Counted from the stretch's first letter, positions 1 through 6,605 are shown. The stretch: 7,674 nucleotides of DNA from an uncultured Collinsella sp. (GCA_900554465.1 USHF01000064.1:1-7674), one strand, 5' to 3'. A program made the numbers and translations. Notes: generated by a model from the letters alone, not told the origin.

Positions 1-736
1 TCTCCAGGCGGTCGCCGTTCTCGACCGGCGCCGGCAGCTCATCGGCGGCAATCGCAAGCTCGCAGATAGACTGCGACGGAATGGCGTTGCTCGCCTCGGC
101 ACCGCTCCAGGACACAATGCGCCCGCCGTCGATCTTGGAGCTCACAAATGTCGCCCCAAACTGGCCCTTCTCGGCATTACAGACCGGGAACTCGGCATCG
201 GGCGTAAACAGAAAGTCGGGGTTCGCGTGGTTCTCCAGATAATGGTGAACGTCGGACATGCCCACTTCCTCATCGCAGCCCAGCAGTGCGCGGAAGGTGT
301 AGCGCGGAACAATGCCGTGCTTGAGCAGATAGGCGCCGGCGTAGAGCGACAGCACCGCCGGACCCTTGTCGTCGATAACGCCGCGGCCGAGCAGCCAGCC
401 CTCGCGACGCTCCATCGCAAACGGGTCGGTGTTCCAGCCCGGGCCGGCGGGCACCACGTCCACGTGGCAGATGGTCGCGAGCTGCTTGTCGCCGCGGCCA
501 GGAATATCGGCAATGCCCACATAGCCCTCGTCGTCGCTCGTCTGATAGCCGAGCTTCTGCGCGATGCCGAGCGCACAGTCGAGCGCGTCACGGACCGGGC
601 GGCCAAACGGCGCGCCGGGCTCTGCATCGGCAGAAACTGCCACGGACGGATAGCTCACCAGCTGCTCGATATCGGCGACGACATCTTCCCAGACCTCGTC
701 GACATACTCGGCGACGCTCTGCTCCACCTGATTCAT
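1..736 (-). CDS. M20-family dipeptidase, PepV/Sapep type, C-terminus cut off by window edge
   Basis: Zinc metallopeptidase expected to cleave dipeptides in the cytoplasm. The 245 visible residues are the N-terminal half of the catalytic domain; PepV-type enzymes are about 470 residues, so the rest and the last zinc-ligand histidine lie beyond the left edge. Visible metal-site motifs are HVDVVPAG with H91 and D93, GVIDDKGP with the bridging aspartate at D122, the general base pair in CDEEVG at E156/E157, and TPDAEFPV with D180. The last block and its spacing are typical of PepV rather than of ArgE/DapE enzymes. The ATG at 736 has an AGGAGG ribosome site six bases upstream. It lies 54 bases after the HAD gene on the same strand, so co-transcription is likely. 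Family assignment is firm; substrate is inferred. Confidence 0.92.
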   Translation of the reverse strand, partial: MNQVEQSVAEYVDEVWEDVVADIEQLVSYPSVAVSADAEPGAPFGRPVRDALDCALGIAQKLGYQTSDDEGYVGIADIPGRGDKQLATICHVDVVPAGPGWNTDPFAMERREGWLLGRGVIDDKGPAVLSLYAGAYLLKHGIVPRYTFRALLGCDEEVGMSDVHHYLENHANPDFLFTPDAEFPVCNAEKGQFGATFVSSKIDGGRIVSWSGAEASNAIPSQSICELAIAADELPAPVENGDRLE

Positions 737-754
737 GGACGACCTCCTTACCAA

Positions 755-780
755 TGAGCGGCGAGCGCGCTCGCCCCTCA
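755..780. repeat. 26-bp near-perfect palindrome between the HAD and PepV genes
   Basis: The core GGCGAGCGCGCTCGCC (760-775) is a perfect 16-bp palindrome. It is flanked by TGAG (755-758) and CTCA (777-780), with one C/C mismatch on each side. It sits five bases upstream of the PepV ribosome site. No T run follows on either strand, so it is not an intrinsic terminator. It could be an operator, an RNA-stability stem between two cistrons or a translation-control hairpin. Confidence 0.6.
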
Positions 781-790
781 CATTACGTCA

Positions 791-1453
791 TTAGATAGCG
801 AAAAGTTTAGCAAGCTCGGCCACCGAGTGCACCACCGCATCGGCACCCGCCGCCTCGTGCTCGCCCGGCGCCGCCGCGCCCGAATAGATGCCGATGCACG
901 GCACGCCCATTGCGTGCGCGCCCTCCACATCGTTAAAGCGATCGCCGATCATCACGGCATCGTCGGCCGTCGCGCCGAGCGCCGCCAGGGCATCGCGGAC
1001 CGAATCGGCCTTGGTCTCGCGTCCCTGCGGCGGATTCATGCCAATCACCGCCTCAAACTGAGAGAGCCCGAGCTCATGCACCATGTCGATGCACTTGGCC
1101 TCCATGCGCGACGTCGCCACGGCCATACGTTTGCCTTGGGCGACCAACCCATCCAGCAGCTCGGGGACCCCATTGAACACGGGATACTCCTCCGGTCCCA
1201 GTTCATCAAAAAAGGCGCGGTACTCATCGGCCACCACAAGCGACTCCTCGCGGGAAAAGCCGTAAAAGTCGTGAAAGCTCTTCCACAGGGGCGGCCCGAT
1301 CATGCGGCGCAGATCACCCATCTGCGTCTCCGAAAACCCGCGCGCAGCCAGCGTCTTGCGCGTCGAGGTCATCACTGCCCGACCCGTATCGGCCACCGTG
1401 CCGTCAAAATCGAACAGCACAACCGGCCGCTCGCAAAGTTGCAATGCCGCCAT
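791..1453 (-). CDS. HAD-superfamily hydrolase, phosphoglycolate-phosphatase-like
   Basis: Predicted cytoplasmic phosphatase of 220 residues, the usual size for Gph/PgmB-like HAD enzymes. All four HAD motifs are present: motif I DFDGTVADT with nucleophile D15 and acid/base D17; motif II in AVATS (T114/S115); motif III lysine K148 in ETKADS; and motif IV MIGDRFNDVEGA with metal-binding D171 and D175. The segment between motifs I and II is a helical cap (about residues 22-95) of the C1 type. I start at the ATG at 1453, preceded by AAGGG five bases away. A GTG at 1486 would add 11 residues but has no clear ribosome site. The gene is followed by the PepV gene on the same strand. The natural substrate cannot be read from the sequence; phosphoglycolate, pyrophosphate or a sugar phosphate are all possible. 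Confidence 0.9.
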   Translation of the reverse strand: MAALQLCERPVVLFDFDGTVADTGRAVMTSTRKTLAARGFSETQMGDLRRMIGPPLWKSFHDFYGFSREESLVVADEYRAFFDELGPEEYPVFNGVPELLDGLVAQGKRMAVATSRMEAKCIDMVHELGLSQFEAVIGMNPPQGRETKADSVRDALAALGATADDAVMIGDRFNDVEGAHAMGVPCIGIYSGAAAPGEHEAAGADAVVHSVAELAKLFAI

Positions 1454-1501
1454 CGGCACCCTTCTTCCCCAGTTGATGATTTCCACACCACCGCTTCAAA
1501 C

Positions 1502-1523
1502 TGTTGACTATTCAACAATTGAA
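1502..1523. promoter_or_regulatory. Overlapping inverted repeats, operator-like, in the divergent HAD/DegV intergenic region
   Basis: TGTTGA (1502-1507) and TCAACA (1512-1517) form a perfect inverted repeat with a 4-base centre. The right part overlaps a second one, TTCAA (1511-1515) with TTGAA (1519-1523). The half-site TTGA/TCAA therefore occurs three times at about 8-base steps. Dyads of this size and AT content resemble MarR-type operators, but no regulator gene is visible. Downstream, TATACT at 1548-1553 is a fair -10 box for the DegV gene, though no good -35 lies at 16-18 bases from it. The rest of 1454-1609 shows nothing else. Confidence 0.4.
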
Positions 1524-1609
1524 CCTAGCAATGTAGAGCAACTCCACTATACTTGTCGCACTTTGCTCTCAATCGGCGGCGCCGTGGCGCCCCATCGAAA
1601 GGTGCAATT

Positions 1610-2470
1610 ATGTCTTTTGCCATCATAACCGACTCCACGTCGGACATCTCCCCCGCCCGCGCCCAAGAGCTCGGTATTTACGTGATTCCGCTGCATGTGA
1701 TTATCGAGGGCGAGGACCTGCTCGACCAGGTGCAGATTACTGCCGAGGAATACGTCGCGCGCATGGCCGGCTCTGAGCAGCTGCCGCACACCTCGCAGCC
1801 GAGCGCCGGCGAGTTCAAGGCGCTGTTTGACCGCGTGCGCGCCGATGGCCACGACAGCGCCATCTTTATCTCGCTGTGCAGCGAGTGGTCCACCTGCTAT
1901 TCCAACGCATGCCTGGTCGCCGAGACCCACGAGCTCGACGTGCGCTGCATCGATTCGCGCACCGGCTCGGGCGCCGAGGGTCTGCTGGTGGAGTACGCGC
2001 TTGCCATGCGCAAGGACGGCCGCAGCTTGGACGAGACCGAGGCGCAGATCCGCGCGACGTTGCCCGACGCCCATCTGCTGCTGATTCCCCGAACGCTCGA
2101 GAACCTGGTCAAAAACGGCCGCGCCCCCAAGCTCGCCGGCCAGCTGACGCAGATGCTCAACATTCGCCTGGCCGTTTCGCCGGAGTGGCAGTCGGGCGAG
2201 ATCAAGGCCATCAATAAGGGCCGCGGCGCCAAGCGTATCGTCGCCAACACCATGGCAGACTGCCTCACGTTTTTGGACGAGAACCCGGGCTCCAGCGTGC
2301 GCGTGCTCACGACCGGCGCCGCCGAGGAGCAGGAGCTCGTCAGCCAAGCGCTCGCGGGCCAAGACTACGTAGACGCCGGCACCGGCCCCATCGGCTGCAC
2401 CATCGCCACCCATGTAGGCGTCGATGCCATCGCCATCAGCTACTGCCCCCGCTACCAGCCCATCCACTAG
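1610..2470 (+). CDS. DegV family fatty-acid-binding protein
   Basis: Proteins of this family bind a single fatty acid; the best-known members (FakB) present it to the FakA kinase, which makes acyl-phosphate for phospholipid synthesis. The 286 residues match the normal DegV length of about 280. Landmarks in order: N-terminal AIITDSTSDIS (4-13); HTSQPSAGEF (60-69) with the Thr-Ser pair expected at the lipid carboxylate; SLCSEWSTCY (88-97) in place of the common SSGLSGTY; CIDSRTGSGAEGLLV (113-127); the NLVKNGR segment (165-171); and GCTIATHVG (262-270) with H268 near the ligand. The ATG at 1610 has AAAGGTG five bases upstream and places the conserved TDST motif at the usual N-terminal position; upstream in-frame starts only add unconserved residues. 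No fakA kinase gene is in the window, so a FakB role is inferred. Confidence 0.93.
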   Translation: MSFAIITDSTSDISPARAQELGIYVIPLHVIIEGEDLLDQVQITAEEYVARMAGSEQLPHTSQPSAGEFKALFDRVRADGHDSAIFISLCSEWSTCYSNACLVAETHELDVRCIDSRTGSGAEGLLVEYALAMRKDGRSLDETEAQIRATLPDAHLLLIPRTLENLVKNGRAPKLAGQLTQMLNIRLAVSPEWQSGEIKAINKGRGAKRIVANTMADCLTFLDENPGSSVRVLTTGAAEEQELVSQALAGQDYVDAGTGPIGCTIATHVGVDAIAISYCPRYQPIH

Positions 2471-2485
2471 GGGCACCTTTACCTC

Positions 2486-2548
2486 TTGCGGTGGAATAGG
2501 GACTGTTTTTGGCTTATTAGCCGCCAATCAATCCCTATTCCACCGCAA
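2486..2548. repeat. 63-bp element with perfect 17-bp inverted arms, MITE/REP-like
   Basis: The left arm TTGCGGTGGAATAGGGA (2486-2502) is exactly the reverse complement of 2532-2548. A smaller stem, TTGGC (2509-2513) with GCCAA (2523-2527), lies inside. The element sits 15 bases after the DegV stop and 15 bases before the end of the convergent toxin gene. Neither side is followed by a T run, so a canonical intrinsic terminator is unlikely, though the stem would be very stable in RNA. A small non-autonomous mobile repeat is the simplest reading. No target-site duplication is obvious. Confidence 0.6.
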
Positions 2549-2563
2549 CTTAGAAATCGGCGA

Positions 2564-2872
2564 TCAGCCCAGCGGACCCTGAAACAGTTCCTGATGAGTG
2601 CCCATTCTCACCAGCCTAATCACTGGGTTAGTCTTATGGGGAAGATAAAGAACGACCACATCGACCAAGCCATCGGATAGGTGGAAATCGATGTGGCCGT
2701 TGTAGTTTCCGCCCGGGTTTGAGAGCTCGTGGGCGCCATACTCCGCCGGAAGTGACCCATGAGCCACAAGCTCTGCAACCGCCGCTTTAAACTCACTTTT
2801 TAGCTGCGGATGCATGCGCATCGTTCGTTTGTAGTCCACCTTAAATTGAGCCTCGACTTTAATCTCGAACAT
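2564..2872 (-). CDS. Type II toxin, YafQ/RelE-family mRNA endoribonuclease
   Basis: Small (102 residues) basic RelE-fold protein, expected to cut mRNA at the ribosome when freed from its antitoxin. Visible YafQ hallmarks are the histidine in AHEL (H48), H64 in DFHLSD, and the C-terminal GTHQELF with H93, which align with E. coli YafQ H50, H63 and H87. The Asp-Trp pair that follows H63 in E. coli is replaced here by a longer loop, SDGLVD, with D67 and D71 as candidate acids. The ATG lies two bases after the antitoxin stop, with GAGGAA inside the antitoxin's last codons as ribosome site, so the pair is translationally coupled. Base composition is lower in GC than the neighbours, as is common for transferred toxin-antitoxin cassettes. 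The family is clear from sequence plus partner; activity is inferred. Confidence 0.88.
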   Translation of the reverse strand: MFEIKVEAQFKVDYKRTMRMHPQLKSEFKAAVAELVAHGSLPAEYGAHELSNPGGNYNGHIDFHLSDGLVDVVVLYLPHKTNPVIRLVRMGTHQELFQGPLG

Positions 2873-2874
2873 CG

Positions 2875-3174
2875 CTATTCCTCATCGAGGAATGACATAA
2901 GCTCATCAGCGTTATTGAATGACAGGCTATCGTCCGGCAAAATCCCCAGCTCATGAGCCTCGGCGATCACCATGGCGCGCCTCGTCACCTCGTTGGGCAC
3001 CTCCGCCCTTCCTACAATCTCAAAAGGAATCTTTCGCTGATTTACCAGCTGCCGAACGGCAAGATTGAGATAGGAATTGAGGCTGAGGCCGACCGAATCC
3101 AAGAACTCAGTCGCCTGCTCCTTGAGCCCCTCTTCGATTCGAACCGTCGTAGGCTTAACTGTTGCTGTAGACAT
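2875..3174 (-). CDS. RelB/DinJ-family antitoxin
   Basis: Antitoxin of 99 residues, partner of the adjoining YafQ-like toxin. The N-terminal part, about residues 8-45, has the ribbon-helix-helix pattern: a short strand TTVRIEE, then a helix of the LKEQATEFLDSVGLSL type, then a second helix from SLNSYLNLAV. This part would dimerise and bind DNA. The sequence QRKIPFEI (46-53) corresponds to the conserved ALPFDL region of DinJ. The acidic C-terminal tail ending SFLDEE would wrap the toxin. The start at 3174 is well supported by AGGAGG six bases upstream. Antitoxin-first order and the two-base gap to the toxin are typical. Autoregulation through the palindrome at 3222-3257 is likely but inferred. 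Confidence 0.9.
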   Translation of the reverse strand: MSTATVKPTTVRIEEGLKEQATEFLDSVGLSLNSYLNLAVRQLVNQRKIPFEIVGRAEVPNEVTRRAMVIAEAHELGILPDDSLSFNNADELMSFLDEE

Positions 3175-3205
3175 TTGCGACCTCCTCGCCCTCGTCTTTT
3201 ACACC

Positions 3206-3211
3206 AGTATA
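3206..3211 (-). promoter_or_regulatory. -10 box TATACT of the toxin-antitoxin operon
   Basis: TATACT on the minus strand matches the consensus at five of six positions and lies 31 bases before the antitoxin ATG, giving a leader of about 25 bases. The -35 position, 16-17 bases further up, falls inside the palindrome 3222-3257 and matches the consensus poorly (ATCAGA). Confidence 0.5.
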
Positions 3212-3221
3212 CCCAATATAA

Positions 3222-3257
3222 ATGGCAATCTGATGTTAGATAACATCAGATTGCCAT
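3222..3257. promoter_or_regulatory. 36-bp palindrome, probable antitoxin operator
   Basis: The arm ATGGCAATCTGATGTTA (3222-3238) and its exact reverse complement (3241-3257) flank a 2-base GA centre. The dyad covers the -35 region of the toxin-antitoxin promoter, where RelB/DinJ proteins usually bind to repress their own operon. It also lies 30 bases after the LOG stop, and on the minus strand it is followed by TTATATT, so a terminator role for the LOG transcript is a second possibility. Arms of 17 bp without a mismatch are longer than a simple ribbon-helix-helix site needs. Confidence 0.6.
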
Positions 3258-3287
3258 GCGTATTCATGTCGCGTGGGCACGATTGAT

Positions 3288-4046
3288 CTACATCAGCCCG
3301 CTGAGCGCAATGTCAACGGCCTCGTTGAGGTCGTCGGTAATGTGTACCAGATCCGGATCGAGCGGACTGATCATGCCGGCGTCCATCACCGGACCGTTGA
3401 GCCAGTCGAACAGGCCCTGCCAGTACTCGCTGCCCACCAACACGAGCGGCATGCGCTTGACCTTGTGCGTTTGCACCAGCGTGAGAACCTCGAACATCTC
3501 GTCGAGCGTGCCAAAGCCGCCGGGAAATACGATGGCGCCCGAGCTGTACTTAACGAACATGGTTTTGCGCACAAAGAAGTAGCGGAAGTCCATGCCGAGG
3601 TTCACGTATTTGTTGAGCCCGTGCTCGTGCGGCAATTCAATGCCTAGGCCAACTGACTTGCCGTTGACACTCGCTGCTCCCCTGTTGGCCGCTTCCATGA
3701 TGCCGGGGCCGCCACCGGTGATGACCGCCACGCCACGTTGCGCGATCTTGCGCCCGACGGCGCGCGCCGCCTTGTAGAGCGGATCGGTCTTGGGCGTGCG
3801 GGCGCTACCGAAGATGGTCACCGCAGGTCCAAGCTCGGCAAGTGCGCCAAAGCCATCGACAAACTCTGCCTGAATTCGCAGCACGCGCCAGGGGTCGGCG
3901 TGCAGCCAGTCAGTCGACTCCTCGGGCGCCAGCAGGTTGGCGTAGGTGTTGTCCTTAGGAATCATGGGGCCGCGCATGACCACGGGGCCGCGGCGGTACG
4001 TCTCGTCGTAGGCAGGCTCGCCCTCGACGTTCTCATTCTTAATCAT
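3288..4046 (-). CDS. LOG family protein (TIGR00730-type nucleoside monophosphate phosphoribohydrolase)
   Basis: Rossmann-fold protein of 252 residues, expected to split the base from a nucleoside 5'-monophosphate. The core (about 74-250) has the two family motifs: GGGPGIMEAANRGA (111-124) and PGGFGTLDEMFE (175-186). The latter carries the catalytic and phosphate-binding PGGxGTxxE signature, with an Asp before the Glu-Met in this protein. R159-K161 in the FVRK segment probably contacts the substrate. The first 70 residues form an extension containing RGPVVMRGP, as in longer actinobacterial members. The ATG at 4046 has AGGAG five bases upstream. An intrinsic terminator hairpin ends only about 14 bases before the start codon, leaving no room for a promoter between them. 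Many proteins of this family are labelled lysine decarboxylase by old annotation; nothing here supports that activity. Confidence 0.9.
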   Translation of the reverse strand: MIKNENVEGEPAYDETYRRGPVVMRGPMIPKDNTYANLLAPEESTDWLHADPWRVLRIQAEFVDGFGALAELGPAVTIFGSARTPKTDPLYKAARAVGRKIAQRGVAVITGGGPGIMEAANRGAASVNGKSVGLGIELPHEHGLNKYVNLGMDFRYFFVRKTMFVKYSSGAIVFPGGFGTLDEMFEVLTLVQTHKVKRMPLVLVGSEYWQGLFDWLNGPVMDAGMISPLDPDLVHITDDLNEAVDIALSGLM

Positions 4047-4060
4047 GGGTACTCCTATCG

Positions 4061-4110
4061 AGAAAAAGAAAAACGGGCGGGGTCGACGCTATGCGTCAAA
4101 CACCCGCCCG
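4061..4110 (-). terminator. Intrinsic terminator after tgt, directly before the LOG gene
   Basis: On the minus strand, CGGGCGGG (4110-4103) pairs with CCCGCCCG (4081-4074). An inner GACGC/GCGTC stem follows, and the downstream sequence is TTTTTCTTTTTC. This is a textbook rho-independent signal about 150 bases after the tgt stop. It lies in the LOG leader, just ahead of the ribosome site at 4051-4056, so it could also work as an attenuator for LOG. Confidence 0.85.
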
Positions 4111-4171
4111 AGCATCAACTATTCGGTATGGTACCCACGATGCATCAAGCACTTGCAAGCTATCGGTCAGC

Positions 4172-4220
4172 GGTCGCGCAGCCGGTGTCAACGAATGTGA
4201 CGACCGGCTGGCGCCCGACC
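4172..4220 (-). other. Strong RNA hairpin in the tgt-LOG spacer
   Basis: GGTCG/CGACC, CGC/GCG, AGCCGGT/ACCGGCT and GTCA/TGAC stack into a stem of about 19 base pairs with only small bulges and a 7-base loop (4191-4197). A smaller hairpin, CACGCT/AGCGTG, lies at 4233-4249. With the terminator at 4061-4110 they make most of the 213-base spacer structured. It may be only a 3' untranslated region of tgt or a leader RNA of LOG. I recognise no known riboswitch family. Confidence 0.45.
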
Positions 4221-4259
4221 ATTGCCGTTGCCCACGCTCTGCAAGCGTGTCTGTCGCCC

Positions 4260-5399
<1,140 letters not shown>

Positions 5400-5436
5400 A
5401 AACTGGAACTCCTTGGTTGCGGTTCATACGCAAACC

Positions 5437-5442
5437 ATTATA
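5437..5442 (-). promoter_or_regulatory. -10 box TATAAT of tgt
   Basis: A perfect TATAAT on the minus strand, followed by a leader of about 30 bases and the AAGGAG ribosome site of tgt. The expected -35 position at 5459-5465 reads CGGTGC or GGTGCT, a poor match, so an activator or a weak promoter is possible. Confidence 0.55.
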
Positions 5443-5504
5443 CGGGCAACCCGCAAGAAGCACCGACTCGACAGAAACTAGTGCATTAGGATCAGGTTCC
5501 CGCG

Positions 5505-5610
5505 CTAGTCGTTGGGGACGTTCTTAAACGACTAGACGTTGGGGACAGCCTTCAGCGCCATCTTGCAAAGGAGTGTCCCAATCTGCCGGCACTTAGGGAC
5601 TGTCCCCAAC
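5505..5610. repeat. Cluster of GTTGGGGAC repeats in direct and inverted order, REP-like
   Basis: CTAGTCGTTGGGGAC (5505-5519) recurs with one change at 5532-5546, 27 bases later. CTAGTCGTT (5505-5513) is also exactly inverted at 5527-5535. GTTGGGGACAG (5538-5548) is exactly inverted at 5600-5610. A shorter inverted copy, TGTCCCAA, lies at 5574-5581. Inside the last unit, GGGACTGTCCC (5596-5606) is itself a palindrome. Such GGGAC/GTCCC elements resemble the palindromic repeats mobilised by REP-associated Y1 transposases; no transposase is in the window. No gene is seen between 5400 and 5804. Confidence 0.55.
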
Positions 5611-5617
5611 TGCCGAC

Positions 5618-5649
5618 AACGCCGATGCTCTGGTAACGCCGATGCTCTG
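5618..5649. repeat. Two tandem copies of a 15-bp unit, 17-bp period
   Basis: AACGCCGATGCTCTG occurs at 5618-5632 and again, unchanged, at 5635-5649, with GT between them. It follows directly after the GGGAC/GTCCC cluster and is likely part of the same repeat-rich patch. Confidence 0.6.
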
Positions 5650-5690
5650 ACAACATCAGCGAGCGGTCGCCAGGGCGAACAAATTGGCAT

Positions 5691-5733
5691 GAAAAGAGGG
5701 CGGCATAGACCTTCTGGTCATGCCGCCCTCTTT
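5691..5733 (-). terminator. Intrinsic terminator of the SDR gene
   Basis: AAAGAGGGCGGCAT with GACC (5693-5711, one bulged A) pairs with GGTC and ATGCCGCCCTCTTT (5716-5733) around a TTCT loop on the plus strand: 18 base pairs. On the minus strand the stem ends in TTTTC, so it would stop the SDR transcript about 70 bases after the stop codon. The flanking A and T stretches may let it work in both directions. Confidence 0.8.
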
Positions 5734-5763
5734 GAATGACAAGTTATCGCTCTGGTGACCGCG

Positions 5764-5816
5764 CAGCGTCGGCCGGTCCGCCGTTCGGTAGAACGGCGGA
5801 ACCCCTAAGGACGCTG
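5764..5816 (-). other. Nested hairpin across the SDR stop codon
   Basis: An inner perfect 10-bp stem, TCCGCCGTTC (5777-5786) with GAACGGCGGA (5791-5800) and loop GGTA, is enclosed by CAGCGTC (5764-5770) and GACGCTG (5810-5816). The outer arm includes the last SDR codons and spans the TAG stop. No T run follows. It may protect the 3' end of the transcript together with the terminator at 5691-5733. Confidence 0.45.
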
Positions 5817-6605
5817 GCCCATGCCACCCTCGAGGGTGACGGTCTCGCCGTTCATATACTTAAAGTCGGGACCGCAGAGCTGAACGACAACGCGGCCGAT
5901 TTCCTTCTCGACGTCGCCGTAGTGACCCGCCGGCGGCATGTGGACGTTGGCCTTGAACGCCTCGGGATAGGCATCCTGGAAGTTCTCGAGCGCGGCGGTC
6001 CAAGCAAGCGGGCAAACGATATTGACGTTGATGCCGTCCTTGCCCCACTCGTTGGCAGCGACGCGGGTCAGACCGCGGATGCCCTCCTTGGCAGCGGCGT
6101 AGCTGCACTGGCCATAGTTGCCAAACAGGCCGGCGCCCGAAGCAAAGTTGACCACGGAGCCCTTGGTCTCCTTCAGGTGCGGGTAGGCCTTCTGCATGTA
6201 CAGGTAGGTGGCATACAGACCGGAGTAAATGGCGAGGTTGAACTGGTCCATGGTGTGATCGGCGATCGTCACGCCCGAAGCGCTGGCCTGAGCATTGTTG
6301 ACGACGGCGTCGATGCGGCCGAACTCCTCAATGGCCTTGTCGATGACGTTCTGGACGACGGCCTCGTTGTCCTGACCAGCCGAGACATCGGCCTGAACAG
6401 GCAGAACCTTGACGCCGTACTCGGCCTCGAGGGATTCCTTGGCAGCCTCGAGCTTGGCAACGTTGCGGCCGGTAATGACGAGGTTTGCGCCCTCCTTGGC
6501 AAAAGCGATATCGATACCGTAGCCGATGGAGCCAGCGGAGCCGTCCTTGAGCGTGGCCTTGCCGCCGCCGGTGACGATCACGGTCTTACCAGTGAAAAGT
6601 CCCAT
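5805..6605 (-). CDS. SDR family oxidoreductase, resembling NADP-dependent 12-alpha-hydroxysteroid dehydrogenase
   Basis: Classical short-chain dehydrogenase of 266 residues. The catalytic triad is S156 (NFASG), Y169 and K173 (YAAAK), with the structural Asn in NNAQ (103-106) instead of the common NNAG. TGRN (45-48) after the second strand suggests an NADP(H) preference. The blocks NNAQASASG, GQCSYAAAKEGIRGL and the C-terminal ETVTLEGGMGQRP match, from memory, the 12-alpha-hydroxysteroid dehydrogenase of Clostridium sp. ATCC 29733, which oxidises cholate-type bile acids. This suggests, but does not prove, bile-acid activity. Odd point: the glycine-rich cofactor loop, normally TGGGxxxSIGYG in such enzymes, is lengthened by about seven residues here (12-30). 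The ATG at 6605 has GAAAGGA six bases upstream; a start 16 codons earlier adds unconserved residues and lacks a ribosome site. Single-gene transcription unit with its own terminator. Confidence 0.9.
   Translation of the reverse strand: MGLFTGKTVIVTGGGKATLKDGSAGSIGYGIDIAFAKEGANLVITGRNVAKLEAAKESLEAEYGVKVLPVQADVSAGQDNEAVVQNVIDKAIEEFGRIDAVVNNAQASASGVTIADHTMDQFNLAIYSGLYATYLYMQKAYPHLKETKGSVVNFASGAGLFGNYGQCSYAAAKEGIRGLTRVAANEWGKDGINVNIVCPLAWTAALENFQDAYPEAFKANVHMPPAGHYGDVEKEIGRVVVQLCGPDFKYMNGETVTLEGGMGQRP

Noticed and set aside
1454..1486. Upstream GTG start for the HAD gene
   Set aside because: No ribosome site before the GTG; the ATG at 1453 has one and places the DxD motif at the usual position.
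1547..2527. Minus-strand frame of 326 codons
   Set aside because: Antisense shadow of the DegV gene and it runs through the 63-bp inverted-repeat element.
2486..2548. Reading the 63-bp inverted repeat as a normal intrinsic terminator
   Set aside because: No T run follows the stem on either strand; the only T stretch is within the loop side.
5505..5649. A CRISPR-like array
   Set aside because: Repeats are short, in mixed orientation, unequal in spacing and without unique spacers or cas genes.
5539..5739. Plus-strand 66-codon frame in the tgt upstream region
   Set aside because: TTG start without a ribosome site; it crosses the repeats and the terminator hairpin.
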